Source of the DNA: Martinezella lusitana
Lineage (GTDB): Bacteria > Pseudomonadota > Alphaproteobacteria > Rhizobiales > Rhizobiaceae
Direction: 5' to 3'
DNA: 64,000 bases
Assembly (NCBI RefSeq): GCF_010668395.1
Contig: NZ_WUEY01000012.1
Location: forward strand, 124,001 to 188,000
Within the stretch, counting starts at the first letter, position 1. The number at the start of each line of letters is the position of its first letter. Below are positions 43,820 to 52,379 of the stretch, one piece after another. A model generated the notes under the pieces. It made no database searches and had not been told where the DNA came from. It saw nothing but the letters and a program-made list of their open reading frames with translations. The translations under genes were made by a program, and so were the position numbers.

Positions 43820-45127
43820 ATGGCAAATTGGTTGAAACGCGGCGCAACTGCCGAGGCTGTTCGTGCCGCCGACAACAGTGTGCGCGAAACTGTGGAGCGG
43901 ACGCTCGCGGACATCGAAGCGCGCGGTGACGCCGCTATCCGCGACCTCTCGATCAAATTCGACGGCCTGCAGCGCGATGACTATCGCCTGAGCGATGCCG
44001 AGATCCAGGCGTGCATGAGCCAGCTTTCGGATCGCGACCTGAAGGACATCGAGTTTGCCCAGACGCAGGTCCGCAACTTCGCGCAGCACCAGCGCGCCGC
44101 CCTGATGGACATTGAGGTCGAAACGCTTCCGGGCGTCGTCCTAGGACACAAGAACATTCCGGTTAACGCCGCGGGCTGCTACGTGCCGGGCGGGAAATAT
44201 CCGCTTCTCGCCTCCGCCCATATGTCGGTGATCACCGCGAAGGTCGCAGGGGTGAAGCGCATCATCACCTGCGCACCACCGTACAAGGGCAAGCCCGCTC
44301 CGGCGATCGTCGCGGCCCAGCATATGGCAGGTGCCGATGAGATCTACTGCCTCGGCGGCATCCAGGCTGTCGGCGCTATGGCGCTTGGTACGGCTTCGAT
44401 CACCCCCGTCGATATGCTGGTCGGACCCGGCAATGCCTTTGTCGCCGAAGCAAAGCGTCAGCTTTTCGGCCGCGTCGGCATCGATCTCTTCGCGGGCCCG
44501 ACGGAAACCCTGGTCATTGCCGACGATACCGTCGATGGCGAGATTTGCGCGACCGACCTTCTCGGCCAGGCAGAGCATGGACCGGATTCGCCGGCAATTC
44601 TTCTGACGACCTCCGAGAAACTCGCGCGTGACACCATCGCTGAAATCGGGCGTATCCTGACGATCCTGCCGACTGCCGAAATCTCCGCAAAGTCCTGGGC
44701 TGCCTACGGACAGGTGATCGTGGCCGAGAACGACAAGGAGATGGTGCGGATCGCTGATCAGCTGGCGTTCGAACACGTGCAGGTCATGACGAAGGATCCT
44801 GATTACTTCCTGAAGAACATGACCAATTTCGGAGCCCTGTTCCTCGGACCGCGGACCAACGTCGCATATGGCGACAAGGCGATCGGCACCAATCATACGC
44901 TGCCCACCAAGCAGGCGGCTCGCTACACCGGCGGCCTCTGGGTCGGGAAATTCCTGAAAACCTGCACCTACCAGCGCGTGCTCACCAACGAGGCCTCGAC
45001 GCTCATCGGCGAATATTGCTCGCGCCTGTGCGCGCTGGAAGGTTTCACCGGGCATGGCGAACAGGCGAACATCCGGGTTCGCCGATACGGAGGCAAGAAC
45101 GTGCCTTACGGCGGCAAGGCGGAATAG
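43820..45127 (+). CDS. HisD-family dehydrogenase (sulfopropanediol dehydrogenase-like)
   Basis: A 435-residue member of the histidinol dehydrogenase family. It has the NAD/Zn core (VGPGNAFVAEAKRQLFGRVGI with IDLFAGPTETLVIADD, GQAEHGPDSPA zinc ligands) and the C-terminal TNHTLPTKQAARYTGGLWVG with HGEQANIRVRRY. The TNHTLPT...SGG-type ending and lack of his-operon context point to the HpsN-like branch (dihydroxypropanesulfonate oxidation) rather than histidine synthesis. GAGGAGAA precedes the ATG. The true substrate is unproven. Confidence 0.8.
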   Translation: MANWLKRGATAEAVRAADNSVRETVERTLADIEARGDAAIRDLSIKFDGLQRDDYRLSDAEIQACMSQLSDRDLKDIEFAQTQVRNFAQHQRAALMDIEVETLPGVVLGHKNIPVNAAGCYVPGGKYPLLASAHMSVITAKVAGVKRIITCAPPYKGKPAPAIVAAQHMAGADEIYCLGGIQAVGAMALGTASITPVDMLVGPGNAFVAEAKRQLFGRVGIDLFAGPTETLVIADDTVDGEICATDLLGQAEHGPDSPAILLTTSEKLARDTIAEIGRILTILPTAEISAKSWAAYGQVIVAENDKEMVRIADQLAFEHVQVMTKDPDYFLKNMTNFGALFLGPRTNVAYGDKAIGTNHTLPTKQAARYTGGLWVGKFLKTCTYQRVLTNEASTLIGEYCSRLCALEGFTGHGEQANIRVRRYGGKNVPYGGKAE

Positions 45128-45146
45128 CTCACCTTCATTATCTAGC

Positions 45147-45167
45147 GGGCCGGACAGGTTCCGGCCC
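45147..45167. repeat. Intercistronic hairpin
   Basis: GGGCCGGA-5-TCCGGCCC, 19 bases after the HisD-like stop and 66 before the ThDP enzyme gene. It may attenuate or stabilise. Confidence 0.6.
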
Positions 45168-45232
45168 ATGCCTATTATCACTGGATCGAGGTGGCGCGAG
45201 ACCGACCGTCACCGAAGACTAAGGAGGAACAC

Positions 45233-47038
45233 ATGGACCAGCCCACCCAACGCCTGACAGGCGGCCAGATCGTCACCGAATACCTCGTCCGGGAAGGCGT
45301 GAAATATGTCTTCGCGATCCCCGGCCATGGCAACACCGCGCTAATGGATGCGTTTGTCGACCGGCAGGACGAACTGACCGTCATTCCGGCGATGCACGAA
45401 CAGGGCGCATCGCATATGGCCGACGGCTATTATCGCGCCAGCGGCCAAGTCGCGGCCGTCTGCGTTACAATCGGACCGGGCGCCACCAACACGCTGACAG
45501 GTATCGCCACGGCATTCATGGATTCCATGCCGCAACTGGTCATCACCGGCGCGGTGCATACCTATTTCACCGGGAAAGGTGTCCTTCAGGAAATCGACCG
45601 TCCGCATGCGGACAATTTCCCGAGAATGGCCGAACCCGTCGTCAAGCGCTGGTTCCAGCCGTCTCACGTCGAGCAGCTTCCGGAAGTGATGAGCCACGCA
45701 TTCAACGCGATGCTTGAGGGCCGCCGCGGACCCGTTCTGATCAACTTCCCCCAGGACATCCAGGCCGAGGAAGCCGAGGTCAAGCTCGCGCCGATCGAGC
45801 AGCGTCGCCCCCGCGGCCGGCTGCATGGGGACCCGGGAGAGATTGCCCGCGCCGCCCAGCTGCTTTTGTCTGCAGTGCGGCCGGTCATTCTTGCAGGTGG
45901 CGGCGTCATCGCGGCCGAAGCGACCGACCTGCTGGTAAAGGTGGCAGAACGTCTCGGCGCTCCCGTGACGACATCCTTCAACGGCAAGGGCGCGATTGCC
46001 GAGGATCACGAGCTCTATGCCTGGCCCTGCGGCGACATGGGTTCCTTCTCGGGCAACGCCATGACCCGCGAAGCCGACGTGATCCTCTCGCTCGGCTGCC
46101 GCTTCAGCGACCGTGTCACGTCTTCCTATACCCAGGGCGTCACGTTCGACATCCCGAAGACCAAGCTGATCCATGTCGATATCGACGGTTTCGAGATCGG
46201 CAAGAATTATCCGGCAGAAGTTGGCATCCTCGGCGACGCCCATGCGGTCCTGTCGGCGTTGCTGACCGAGCTCGAAAAAGCCCCGGCGAGAGAATATCGG
46301 GGGACGGAGTACTTCCAGCGCTTCCAGGACCTGAAGGCTCAGTGGGTTGAGCATCTGCGCCCGCAGCAGGAGGCAAACCACTCACCGATCACGATCTCGC
46401 AGGCGCTCGCGGAGGCCCGCAAAGTGCTGCCACGTGACACTATCATCGTCACCGATTCAAGTTGCCCTCAGAACCAGGTTTACAACGAGTTCCCGGTGTA
46501 CGGTCCGAAGCAACACCTTACGGCTGGCGGCTTCTCCGGCATTGGATTCGCGCTGCCGGCGGCAATCGGTGCCAAGCTAGGCGCACCCGATAAGCCAGTC
46601 GTTTGCATCTGCGGCGATGGTGCATTCCTTCAGACCGGACAGGAGCTCGCTACCGCGGTCATGATGGGCATTCCTGCCGTCTTCCTGATCCTGAACAACG
46701 GCGGCTGGTGTGGAATTCGTAATTTGCAGCTAAATCTATTCGGTGAGGATCGTGAACTGATCACCAACTTCAAGACACCGGACGGCAATTCGTGGATGGC
46801 CAACTGCACCGACTTCGCGAAGTCGTTGGGTGCAGCAGGCGAGCGTGTCGAAAATCCGGCAGAAATCGGCAACGCGCTCAATCGGGCACTCGCATCTCGC
46901 CAGCCCTACATGGTCGAGGTGATCTGCTCGCTTGATCGTCCTTGGAGCAACATGCACATGACCGGGTGGTGGGATATCACGGTTCCCGCGAACCGCGGCG
47001 AATACCGCGAGCGATATGAGAAGAAGCGCGGATTTTGA
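45233..47038 (+). CDS. ThDP-dependent enzyme, acetolactate synthase-like
   Basis: A 601-residue ThDP enzyme of the acetolactate-synthase/IlvB superfamily. N-terminal PYR domain with the catalytic Glu (MHEQGASHMADGYYRASG), central domain, and PP domain with the ThDP/Mg motif GDGAFLQTGQ...NNGG. AAGGAGG precedes the ATG. It lacks a small-subunit gene nearby and is not with ilv genes, so a catabolic decarboxylation or carboligation in the GMC/HisD pathway is likelier (inference). Confidence 0.85.
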   Translation: MDQPTQRLTGGQIVTEYLVREGVKYVFAIPGHGNTALMDAFVDRQDELTVIPAMHEQGASHMADGYYRASGQVAAVCVTIGPGATNTLTGIATAFMDSMPQLVITGAVHTYFTGKGVLQEIDRPHADNFPRMAEPVVKRWFQPSHVEQLPEVMSHAFNAMLEGRRGPVLINFPQDIQAEEAEVKLAPIEQRRPRGRLHGDPGEIARAAQLLLSAVRPVILAGGGVIAAEATDLLVKVAERLGAPVTTSFNGKGAIAEDHELYAWPCGDMGSFSGNAMTREADVILSLGCRFSDRVTSSYTQGVTFDIPKTKLIHVDIDGFEIGKNYPAEVGILGDAHAVLSALLTELEKAPAREYRGTEYFQRFQDLKAQWVEHLRPQQEANHSPITISQALAEARKVLPRDTIIVTDSSCPQNQVYNEFPVYGPKQHLTAGGFSGIGFALPAAIGAKLGAPDKPVVCICGDGAFLQTGQELATAVMMGIPAVFLILNNGGWCGIRNLQLNLFGEDRELITNFKTPDGNSWMANCTDFAKSLGAAGERVENPAEIGNALNRALASRQPYMVEVICSLDRPWSNMHMTGWWDITVPANRGEYRERYEKKRGF

Positions 47039-47061
47039 TCTAGTTGTGGCACGACATTGGG

Positions 47062-47085
47062 AAGGCCAGACAGCCTGGCCTTTCC
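47062..47085 (+). terminator. Rho-independent terminator after the ThDP gene
   Basis: AAGGCCAG / CTGGCCTT stem with loop ACAGC and a short T run, 23 bases after the stop. Confidence 0.7.
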
Positions 47086-47230
47086 GCGGGGTACCATGGA
47101 AACATTCACGGTGAAGCCCTGACAATCTCCGTCTTTTGAATTCGACGCGGCCAAGAAAACCCCCAAAAGCAAGCTCGGGACGAGGCAGTCGTAAAGGGTA
47201 TCGTTTGGAAGAGAGCAAAGGGCTACCGCG

Positions 47231-47817
47231 GATAGCATGAATCTCTCGGCCAACGGTGCAGGTGACGATGTCCTGCAACTGCCGGCGGCTTGGATCATGA
47301 AACAAGACATCGTTGCTGATGACCGTCTTTACCTTATGGCGAGCGGCCATGTTCGAGAGATTGTGAAGCCGCAAGCGATCATTCGGGCGACGGCGCAAGC
47401 ACAGAGAAACGTAAGCCCTGTCCCGGAAGATTGCGGCGATCTTCCTGAGTTGGCCTGCATAAGTCTCGTCGGCCTCATCCGGGATCATGATGGCAATCAG
47501 GCCAGCGGCATACCCTTGCCTCCCCGGCTCTTGCCGAGTGAAAGCAGGCGGGTCAGTCTCGAATAGGCTGGCGGATCGGTGGGGTAGACCAGGATAGACA
47601 TGCCGTCGGAAAGATCGAGCCGACACCCGACGATCAGTCTCACGCTCGTGATCTTTGCCGCCTCCCGTGCCCGCACGATCCCGGCAAGCGAGTTGCGATC
47701 GACCACGCCAAGGGCGTCGATACCAAGCGCTGCCGCTGTGGCAAACAGTTCCTCGGCCGAACTGGCTCCCCGCAAGAACGAGAAATGCGTGGTGACCTGA
47801 AGTTCGGCATATCTCAT
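47231..47817 (-). pseudogene. dnaE2: dnaE2 error-prone polymerase, truncated and frameshifted
   Basis: The N-terminal PHP domain reads MRYAELQVTTHFSFLRGASS, IDALGVVDRNSLAGIVRARE to SRLTRLLSLGKSRGGKG, then stops at 47497. In the next frame homology continues from about 47510: AIMIPDEADETYAGQLRKIA, CLRRRPNDRLRLHNLSNMAA and VLFHDPSRRQLQDIVTCTV to about 47231. The remaining about 850 residues are missing. The start overlaps the imuB stop (ATGA) as in normal imuA-imuB-dnaE2 operons. The gene cannot make polymerase. Confidence 0.9.
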
Positions 47818-49331
47818 CCGAACACCCCATGCAGAAACCAGAGGTGCGAGCCCGTCTCGGCATCCACCCCGTCACCGGCGCGATAGACCCAGTAGCGTTC
47901 GCCCGCCTCGTCCTCGACAACGAAATAATCGCGAACGGCGGCATGTTCTCTCGGCCGAAGCCACCACTCGCCGAATATCCGCTCAGGGCCGTCTGCCCGC
48001 TTTACGCGCCTGCGCTTGCCGCGCCAGGTGAAGACGGCCGGCGGCTGGTCAGGGAGCAGAGCGGCGACGTCGATGCGCTCCGGGTTCGCCAGCAGCCGCG
48101 ACGGCCTCGGCCATTTTGCCGCCCATGTCGCCCCGGTTTCGTCGGCCGTCGGGCCGATGCGCATCACCGATCGCTCGGGAACGTCGGAAGCAACAGGCGT
48201 GACCTTGTAAAGCCGCTGGCCGCGATTGCCGAGAATGTCGACAAGCGGTGTCACGTCGAACACGGGTTCTTCGATCAGAGAGGACGCTGCCTGCCGCTTC
48301 TCGAGTGGCTCTGCCATGATGGCGACAAGCACCAGGCGTTCGATGCCAAAGCCGGGGTCGATTTTCTCGATGCGGTCGCAGAGAAGTTTTGACAGTCGGG
48401 TGGGGTCACGCACCGGTTTTGCCAATCCGGCTCGAATGCACTGGCGGGTGATGTCGACGCGGTGGATGACGAGATCGGAACGCCTGACGCCGAGACCATG
48501 TGTCTCCAGCTTGGCGGTCAATTCGCCGACTAGTCGACGCACATATTTGGCGATCGTCTCCGCCGCGCCGATCGGCTCCTGAAAGTTCTTCGCTGCCTCG
48601 ACAAGCTCAGGAGTGCGCAATGGTTCGATGGGTTCTGCCATTCGCCCAAAGAGCTGATCCAGCCGCCGGCCGACTTCGGGACCGTATCGCAGCGTCACGG
48701 GCGCGCGTGGCATTGCGGAGAGTTCACCGACCGTCTCGACGCCCATCACCCGCAGTCCATGGATTGTGTCTGGTGGAAGACGCAGACAGTGGATCGGCAG
48801 GCCAGTCACCGCTTTCGCAACACCGCCGATCGGGACAACCGTCGTTTCAGCCGACGTCACGCGGGTGATCGCATGCGCTGCTCCCCAGGTGTCAGTGACG
48901 GCAGCACGTGCGGTCAGGCCTCGTCCCCTCAACCCATTGACAAGCCCGGAGATCAGCAGATCTTCGCCACCCTGCAGGTGATTAGCGCCTTCGGTGTCCA
49001 TGACGATCCCATCTACACCATCGACGGCGACGACCGGGCTGTATTGCCGGAGCGCCCACAGCGCCAGCCGTTCTAGGGCAGCGGCGTCGGCGCTAGGATC
49101 AGCATCGACCATCGTGAGGTTGGCGACGACGGCCTGGGCTTTGCTCGCCGGCATGCCAACCTTGAGACAGAGTTTGCGCGCGGCGGTGTCGGCAGCCGAG
49201 ATCCAGCGTTTCGACCCCGATTTGGAAATGACGACGAGGGGCTGATCAGCTGGCACGGCTCCCTCTCCATGTCGCCGTATCCGGTCTGTTGGCAGAGTGG
49301 GGAAGTAGACACACACGACCCTTGGCATCAC
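47814..49331 (-). CDS. imuB: ImuB Y-family polymerase-like protein
   Basis: A 505-residue ImuB: VVCVYFPTLPTDRIRRHGEG at the start (Y-family palm), LWALRQYSPVVAVDGVDGIV, little-finger region, and a C-terminal basic and ImuB-type extension (GPERIFGEWWLRPREHAAVR, WFLHGVFG). ImuB lacks catalytic acidic residues and serves as the hub linking DnaE2 to the sliding clamp. The open frame is complete but dnaE2 downstream is broken and imuA is missing (at most a weak C-terminal trace PRWLAELMRVKAG at about 49342-49400). It is therefore likely nonfunctional in mutagenesis unless other copies exist. Confidence 0.9.
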   Translation of the reverse strand: MMPRVVCVYFPTLPTDRIRRHGEGAVPADQPLVVISKSGSKRWISAADTAARKLCLKVGMPASKAQAVVANLTMVDADPSADAAALERLALWALRQYSPVVAVDGVDGIVMDTEGANHLQGGEDLLISGLVNGLRGRGLTARAAVTDTWGAAHAITRVTSAETTVVPIGGVAKAVTGLPIHCLRLPPDTIHGLRVMGVETVGELSAMPRAPVTLRYGPEVGRRLDQLFGRMAEPIEPLRTPELVEAAKNFQEPIGAAETIAKYVRRLVGELTAKLETHGLGVRRSDLVIHRVDITRQCIRAGLAKPVRDPTRLSKLLCDRIEKIDPGFGIERLVLVAIMAEPLEKRQAASSLIEEPVFDVTPLVDILGNRGQRLYKVTPVASDVPERSVMRIGPTADETGATWAAKWPRPSRLLANPERIDVAALLPDQPPAVFTWRGKRRRVKRADGPERIFGEWWLRPREHAAVRDYFVVEDEAGERYWVYRAGDGVDAETGSHLWFLHGVFG

Positions 49332-49470
49332 AGGCTCCTATTTCAAACTCAGCACATTATCCTGCTTTCACGCGCATCAACTCGGCCAGCCATCGTGGGC
49401 GGCCAACGCCTGCGACTGGCAACTCCTCCGACGGCAGCACGCTCACCCTCCATCGTGTCGTCGAGGCCGT

Positions 49471-49565
49471 CGGATTACAACCGCAACCGACCCCACTCGG
49501 CCCTCGGCAGCATCACGCCCGCCGAGTTCGCCCTAAAATCCTCGCTGGAAAAACAGGCCGCCTGA
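49471..49565 (+). mobile_element. IS3-family transposase OrfB 3' remnant
   Basis: DYNRNRPHSALGSITPAEFA to a stop at 49565 is the C-terminal end of an IS3-family integrase. Only about 30 codons remain. It lies between imuB and a second, IS407-like element. Confidence 0.75.
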
Positions 49566-49658
49566 GGCCAGAAATGATGATCTGAACCCTTCAAACTGGA
49601 CCAATTTTGGTTAGAGTTTTCCGGTGCATTTTCCAAGCTGGGAAAGGAACGGAAGACG

Positions 49659-49924
49659 ATGAAGGCATCGCAGTTTTCGGACGCACAGAAGCGTTCATTC
49701 TGAAGCAGGGTGATGAAGGCGTGTCGGTTGCTGAGATCTGCCGGAAGGCAGGGATCAGCCAGGCGACCTATTTCAACTGGAAGAAAAAATACGCGGGCAT
49801 GCTGCCGCCGGAGATGAAGAAGTTGAAGCAGCTCGAGGACGAGAATGCGGGGCTGAAGAAGATCGTCGCGGATCTGACGCTGGACCGCGAGATGCTGCAG
49901 GACGTCATTCGGCGAAAGCTCTAA
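49659..49924 (+). pseudogene. IS407-type OrfA, frameshifted
   Basis: The start MKASQFSDAQK is read at 49659, but AFILKQGDEGVSVAEICRKA, ISQATYFNWKKKY and LDREMLQDVIRRKL lie in the next frame: one base is missing near 49691. The HTH and leucine-zipper parts of OrfA are otherwise normal. A different upstream frame allows translation from elsewhere but not from the natural start. Confidence 0.8.
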
Positions 49925-50732
49925 GGCCTGGTCGCAAGCGGGAGATGGTGAAGGTCATGTGCCAGGATTGGGCGATCTCGATCCGGCGTGCGTGTGGAGC
50001 GTTGAAGTTCGACCGGTCGACCTACCACTACACCTCTCGCCGCGCCGACCAGGCCGGTCTGGAACGTCGCATTCGTGAGATTTGCGAGACCCGCGTCCGG
50101 TACGGCTATCGTCGCGTGCACGTGCTATTGGAGCGTGAGGGTTGGGGTGCCAATATCAAGCGGACCTATCGCATTTATAGGGACTTGGGCCTTCAACTCA
50201 GGAACAAGACACCGAAGCGCAGAGTGAAAGCCAAGCTGCGGGAAGATCGACAGATGGCTATCGGACCAAACGATGTCTGGGCGATGGACTTTGTGCACGA
50301 CCAGCTCGCCACTGGGAAGAAACTGCGTGTCCTGACGGTGGTTGATACCTTCTCGCGATATGTGCCGGTGCTTGATCCGCGGCACAGCTATCGCGGCGAA
50401 GACGTTGTGCAAACGCTTGAACGAGCATGTCGCCAGGTACCATCCGTGTCGATCAAGGGACGGAGTTCGTGTCGCGCGATCTCGACCTCTGGGCCTATGC
50501 GAAGGGCGTTACGCTGGACTTCTCACGCCCTGGAAAACCGACCGATAACGCCTTCATCTTGCGTCGGGGCAATCGATTCGCTGGATCGATTGCTTTTTCC
50601 CTCCTCACGTTCAACGGCCGCTTCCGAGCGGAATGCCTGAACCAACACTGGTTCCTGACCCTTGCGGATGCCCGCGAAAAGATGGAGGATTGGCGTAGAG
50701 ACTTTTATGAAGCGCTGACAGCATGGTGCTAA
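49918..50732 (+). pseudogene. IS407-type OrfB integrase, frameshifted and truncated
   Basis: Residues to about 160 (SIRRACGALKFDRSTYHYTS ... NDVWAMDFVHDQLATGKKLR) carry the first Asp of the DDE site. Near 50430 the frame shifts to TIRVDQGTEFVSRDLDLWAY (second Asp) and GKPTDNAFI...FNGRFRAECLNQHWFLTLAD (third, Glu, region). A 51-base palindromic insertion sits between DNAFI and FNGRF. The last about 40 codons (RPHSAIG type) are lost at the IS110 junction. Confidence 0.85.
50559..50609 (+). repeat. 51-bp palindromic insertion inside OrfB
   Basis: The normal sequence DNAFIExFNGRF is interrupted by 17 in-frame codons (LRRGNRFAGSIAFSLLT). The DNA contains GCAATCGAT-7-ATCGATTGC followed by TTTTT, a terminator-like stem. 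It resembles small palindromic repeats of rhizobia. Confidence 0.6.
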
Positions 50733-50914
50733 AGCTCCTCTACGCAGCGGCCGACTCGATCCTCACCCGCAGTCGTGGCAGCTTCGCTCTCAAGGGATGG
50801 GCCATGAAGATCGCCAAGCGGCGCGGACTGCGAAAGGCGCGTGTAGCGCTGGCGCGTCATCTGGCCGTCATCGTGCACGCCATGCTGCGCGATGGCACTT
50901 TGTTCGAAGCATAA
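50723..50914 (+). mobile_element. IS110/IS902-type transposase C-terminal remnant
   Basis: LKLLYAAADSILTRSRGSFA with KGWAMKIAKRRGLRKARVAL and ARHLAVIVHAMLRDGTLF is the C-terminal Transposase_20 region of IS110-family enzymes. The N-terminal DEDD domain is absent; it abuts the IS407-like element. Confidence 0.8.
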
Positions 50915-51554
50915 GATGAAGTAGAATCTGCTTGCCAGTGGTGAAGCCGGATAGCTGATCCGAGGGCGGTGTCCCGAGAGGGAACGCAGGGACGAATGAT
51001 CTGCGAAGGTTACCGGATGGGCCAGAAAGCCCGCTTCGAGTCAATGCAACATTCGGCCTTGTGAAACCCGATACAGCACGATCGCTGCTCGCAGCCATCA
51101 GTGCGGACAGATCCTTGAAACTCTCAAGGGAAACACCGCCAAGCTCTGCAAATTACAGATCCTGAACCTAGTCATCAGCCGTCTATTGGGACGGTTGCGC
51201 CGATGAAACCGTTCGATCTTGTCATCATGCCCGTCATATCCCAACCATCCAGCAGGCGATGCTCGGCGACGATTTTTCGATCACTTATTCCATCCTTCTG
51301 ATCCTGACGCTATTCATGACCGATATCGCACTCCTACGTTAAGCGCCGGTCACCTAAGGCCGCACATATGATCGACTGCATGCCGGCGGTGCTGTGGTCA
51401 GCGGCCGCTGCGGCGAGCGGAATGGCGGCTCGACAAGGAGGAGGTGATGGAAGCGGCCCGCTCCGATCTCAAACTCGACGTCTCGTTTAAATTTCCACGC
51501 CCCAAGACGCTTTCCAGCGTCGCCTCTCAGCGACATTGACGCGGCGACAACCTT
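50915..51554. other. Transposon flank and decayed sequence
   Basis: About 640 bases follow the IS110 remnant. Some frames look coding-like but are broken (LGDDFSITYSILLILTLFMT ending near 51342; MEAARSDLKLDVSFKFPRPK ending near 51538). I cannot assign them to a family. Confidence 0.45.
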
Positions 51555-52379
51555 CTAGCCGTCCCTCCTGCCGGCTTCGCTATAGGAAAGGATCTTTCGT
51601 GCTCGTTCGATAACGGGGCGGTCAACCATCTCGCCGTCGATTCGTAAGGCCTCGCCGGATGACGCGGCGCCCAGGGTATTGCGCGCCCAGACAATTGCCT
51701 TCTCGCTGGGCCTGAACGCCTTGACGATCGTCTCGATCTGCTTTGGGTGGATCGCGAGCTTGCCGCCGAAGCCTAGCTCAGCGGCATGACTAGCATCATC
51801 TTCCATCACAGTCGGGTTTTCGAGATTGGTCGTTACCCCGTCGAGCGGCGGAAGACGTCTAGCCGCCCTAGAACGCCACACAAGTTCGCTACGCGCCGCG
51901 AGCAATGGCAAACGTTCGTGAGCACAACCGAGATCGAGAGAGAAATCGAGGGAACCGAAAGCGACCATCACCAGATTCTCAGCGCACAGAATTTCCGGCA
52001 AGTGAGCGAGCCCGATGGCGCTTTCCACCTGCGCTATGACCGGGAAGTGGCGCCTTGTACGCTTTGCGATGTTTGCGATGTCTTCCGATCGCTCAGCCTT
52101 CGGCAGCATGATGGACACCTTTTCCAGGCGATTGACAGCATCAAGATCCGCTTCATTCCAATTCGTTCCCGGGGCATTTATCCTGACAATGACTAGGGAT
52201 TTTAAACCACTGGCATGGGCCAGAATGGCATCGCGTGCTCTATCCTTGTCCGCCGGCGCGACCGCATCTTCAAGATCGAGAATGACGGCATCAGCAGTGC
52301 TGGCATCCGCCTTGTGAAAACGCTCCGGCCGCGAACCCGGAACGAAGAGAGGTGCAACGGGCGAAATGAAGTTTACCAT
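51555..52379 (-). CDS. CitE-like HpcH/HpaI aldolase family lyase
   Basis: A 274-residue TIM-barrel protein of the CitE group: PLFVPGSRPERFHKADASTA, AVILDLEDAVAP, VIVRINAPGTNW, LPKAERSEDI, VESAIGLAHL, and FGGKLAIHPKQI near the end. Such enzymes cleave or form C-C bonds in acyl-CoA substrates such as citryl-, malyl-, methylmalyl- or citramalyl-CoA, with Mg bound by the Glu/Asp motifs. It overlaps the MaoC-type gene by 7 bases. Which CoA ester it acts on is not evident. Confidence 0.85.
   Translation of the reverse strand: MVNFISPVAPLFVPGSRPERFHKADASTADAVILDLEDAVAPADKDRARDAILAHASGLKSLVIVRINAPGTNWNEADLDAVNRLEKVSIMLPKAERSEDIANIAKRTRRHFPVIAQVESAIGLAHLPEILCAENLVMVAFGSLDFSLDLGCAHERLPLLAARSELVWRSRAARRLPPLDGVTTNLENPTVMEDDASHAAELGFGGKLAIHPKQIETIVKAFRPSEKAIVWARNTLGAASSGEALRIDGEMVDRPVIERARKILSYSEAGRRDG

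Larger units (their letters stand above)
49580..50732 (+). mobile_element. IS407-like (IS3 family) element, decayed
   Basis: OrfA and OrfB of an IS407-group element in the expected order and overlap. Both reading frames are broken (see the two gene entries), the right end is replaced by an IS110 fragment at about 50723, and no right inverted repeat is seen. The left end is probably near 49580 (TGAACCCTTCAAACTGGACC). Confidence 0.75.

Noticed and set aside
46736..47944. A 402-codon minus-strand frame overlapping the ThDP gene and dnaE2 remnant
   Set aside because: Only its middle part is real dnaE2 homology (frameshifted piece); the rest is antisense to the ThDP gene or out of frame with imuB.
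49332..49400. imuA gene upstream of imuB
   Set aside because: At most a 20-codon trace (PRWLAELMRVKAG) resembles an ImuA ending; too short to annotate as a gene.
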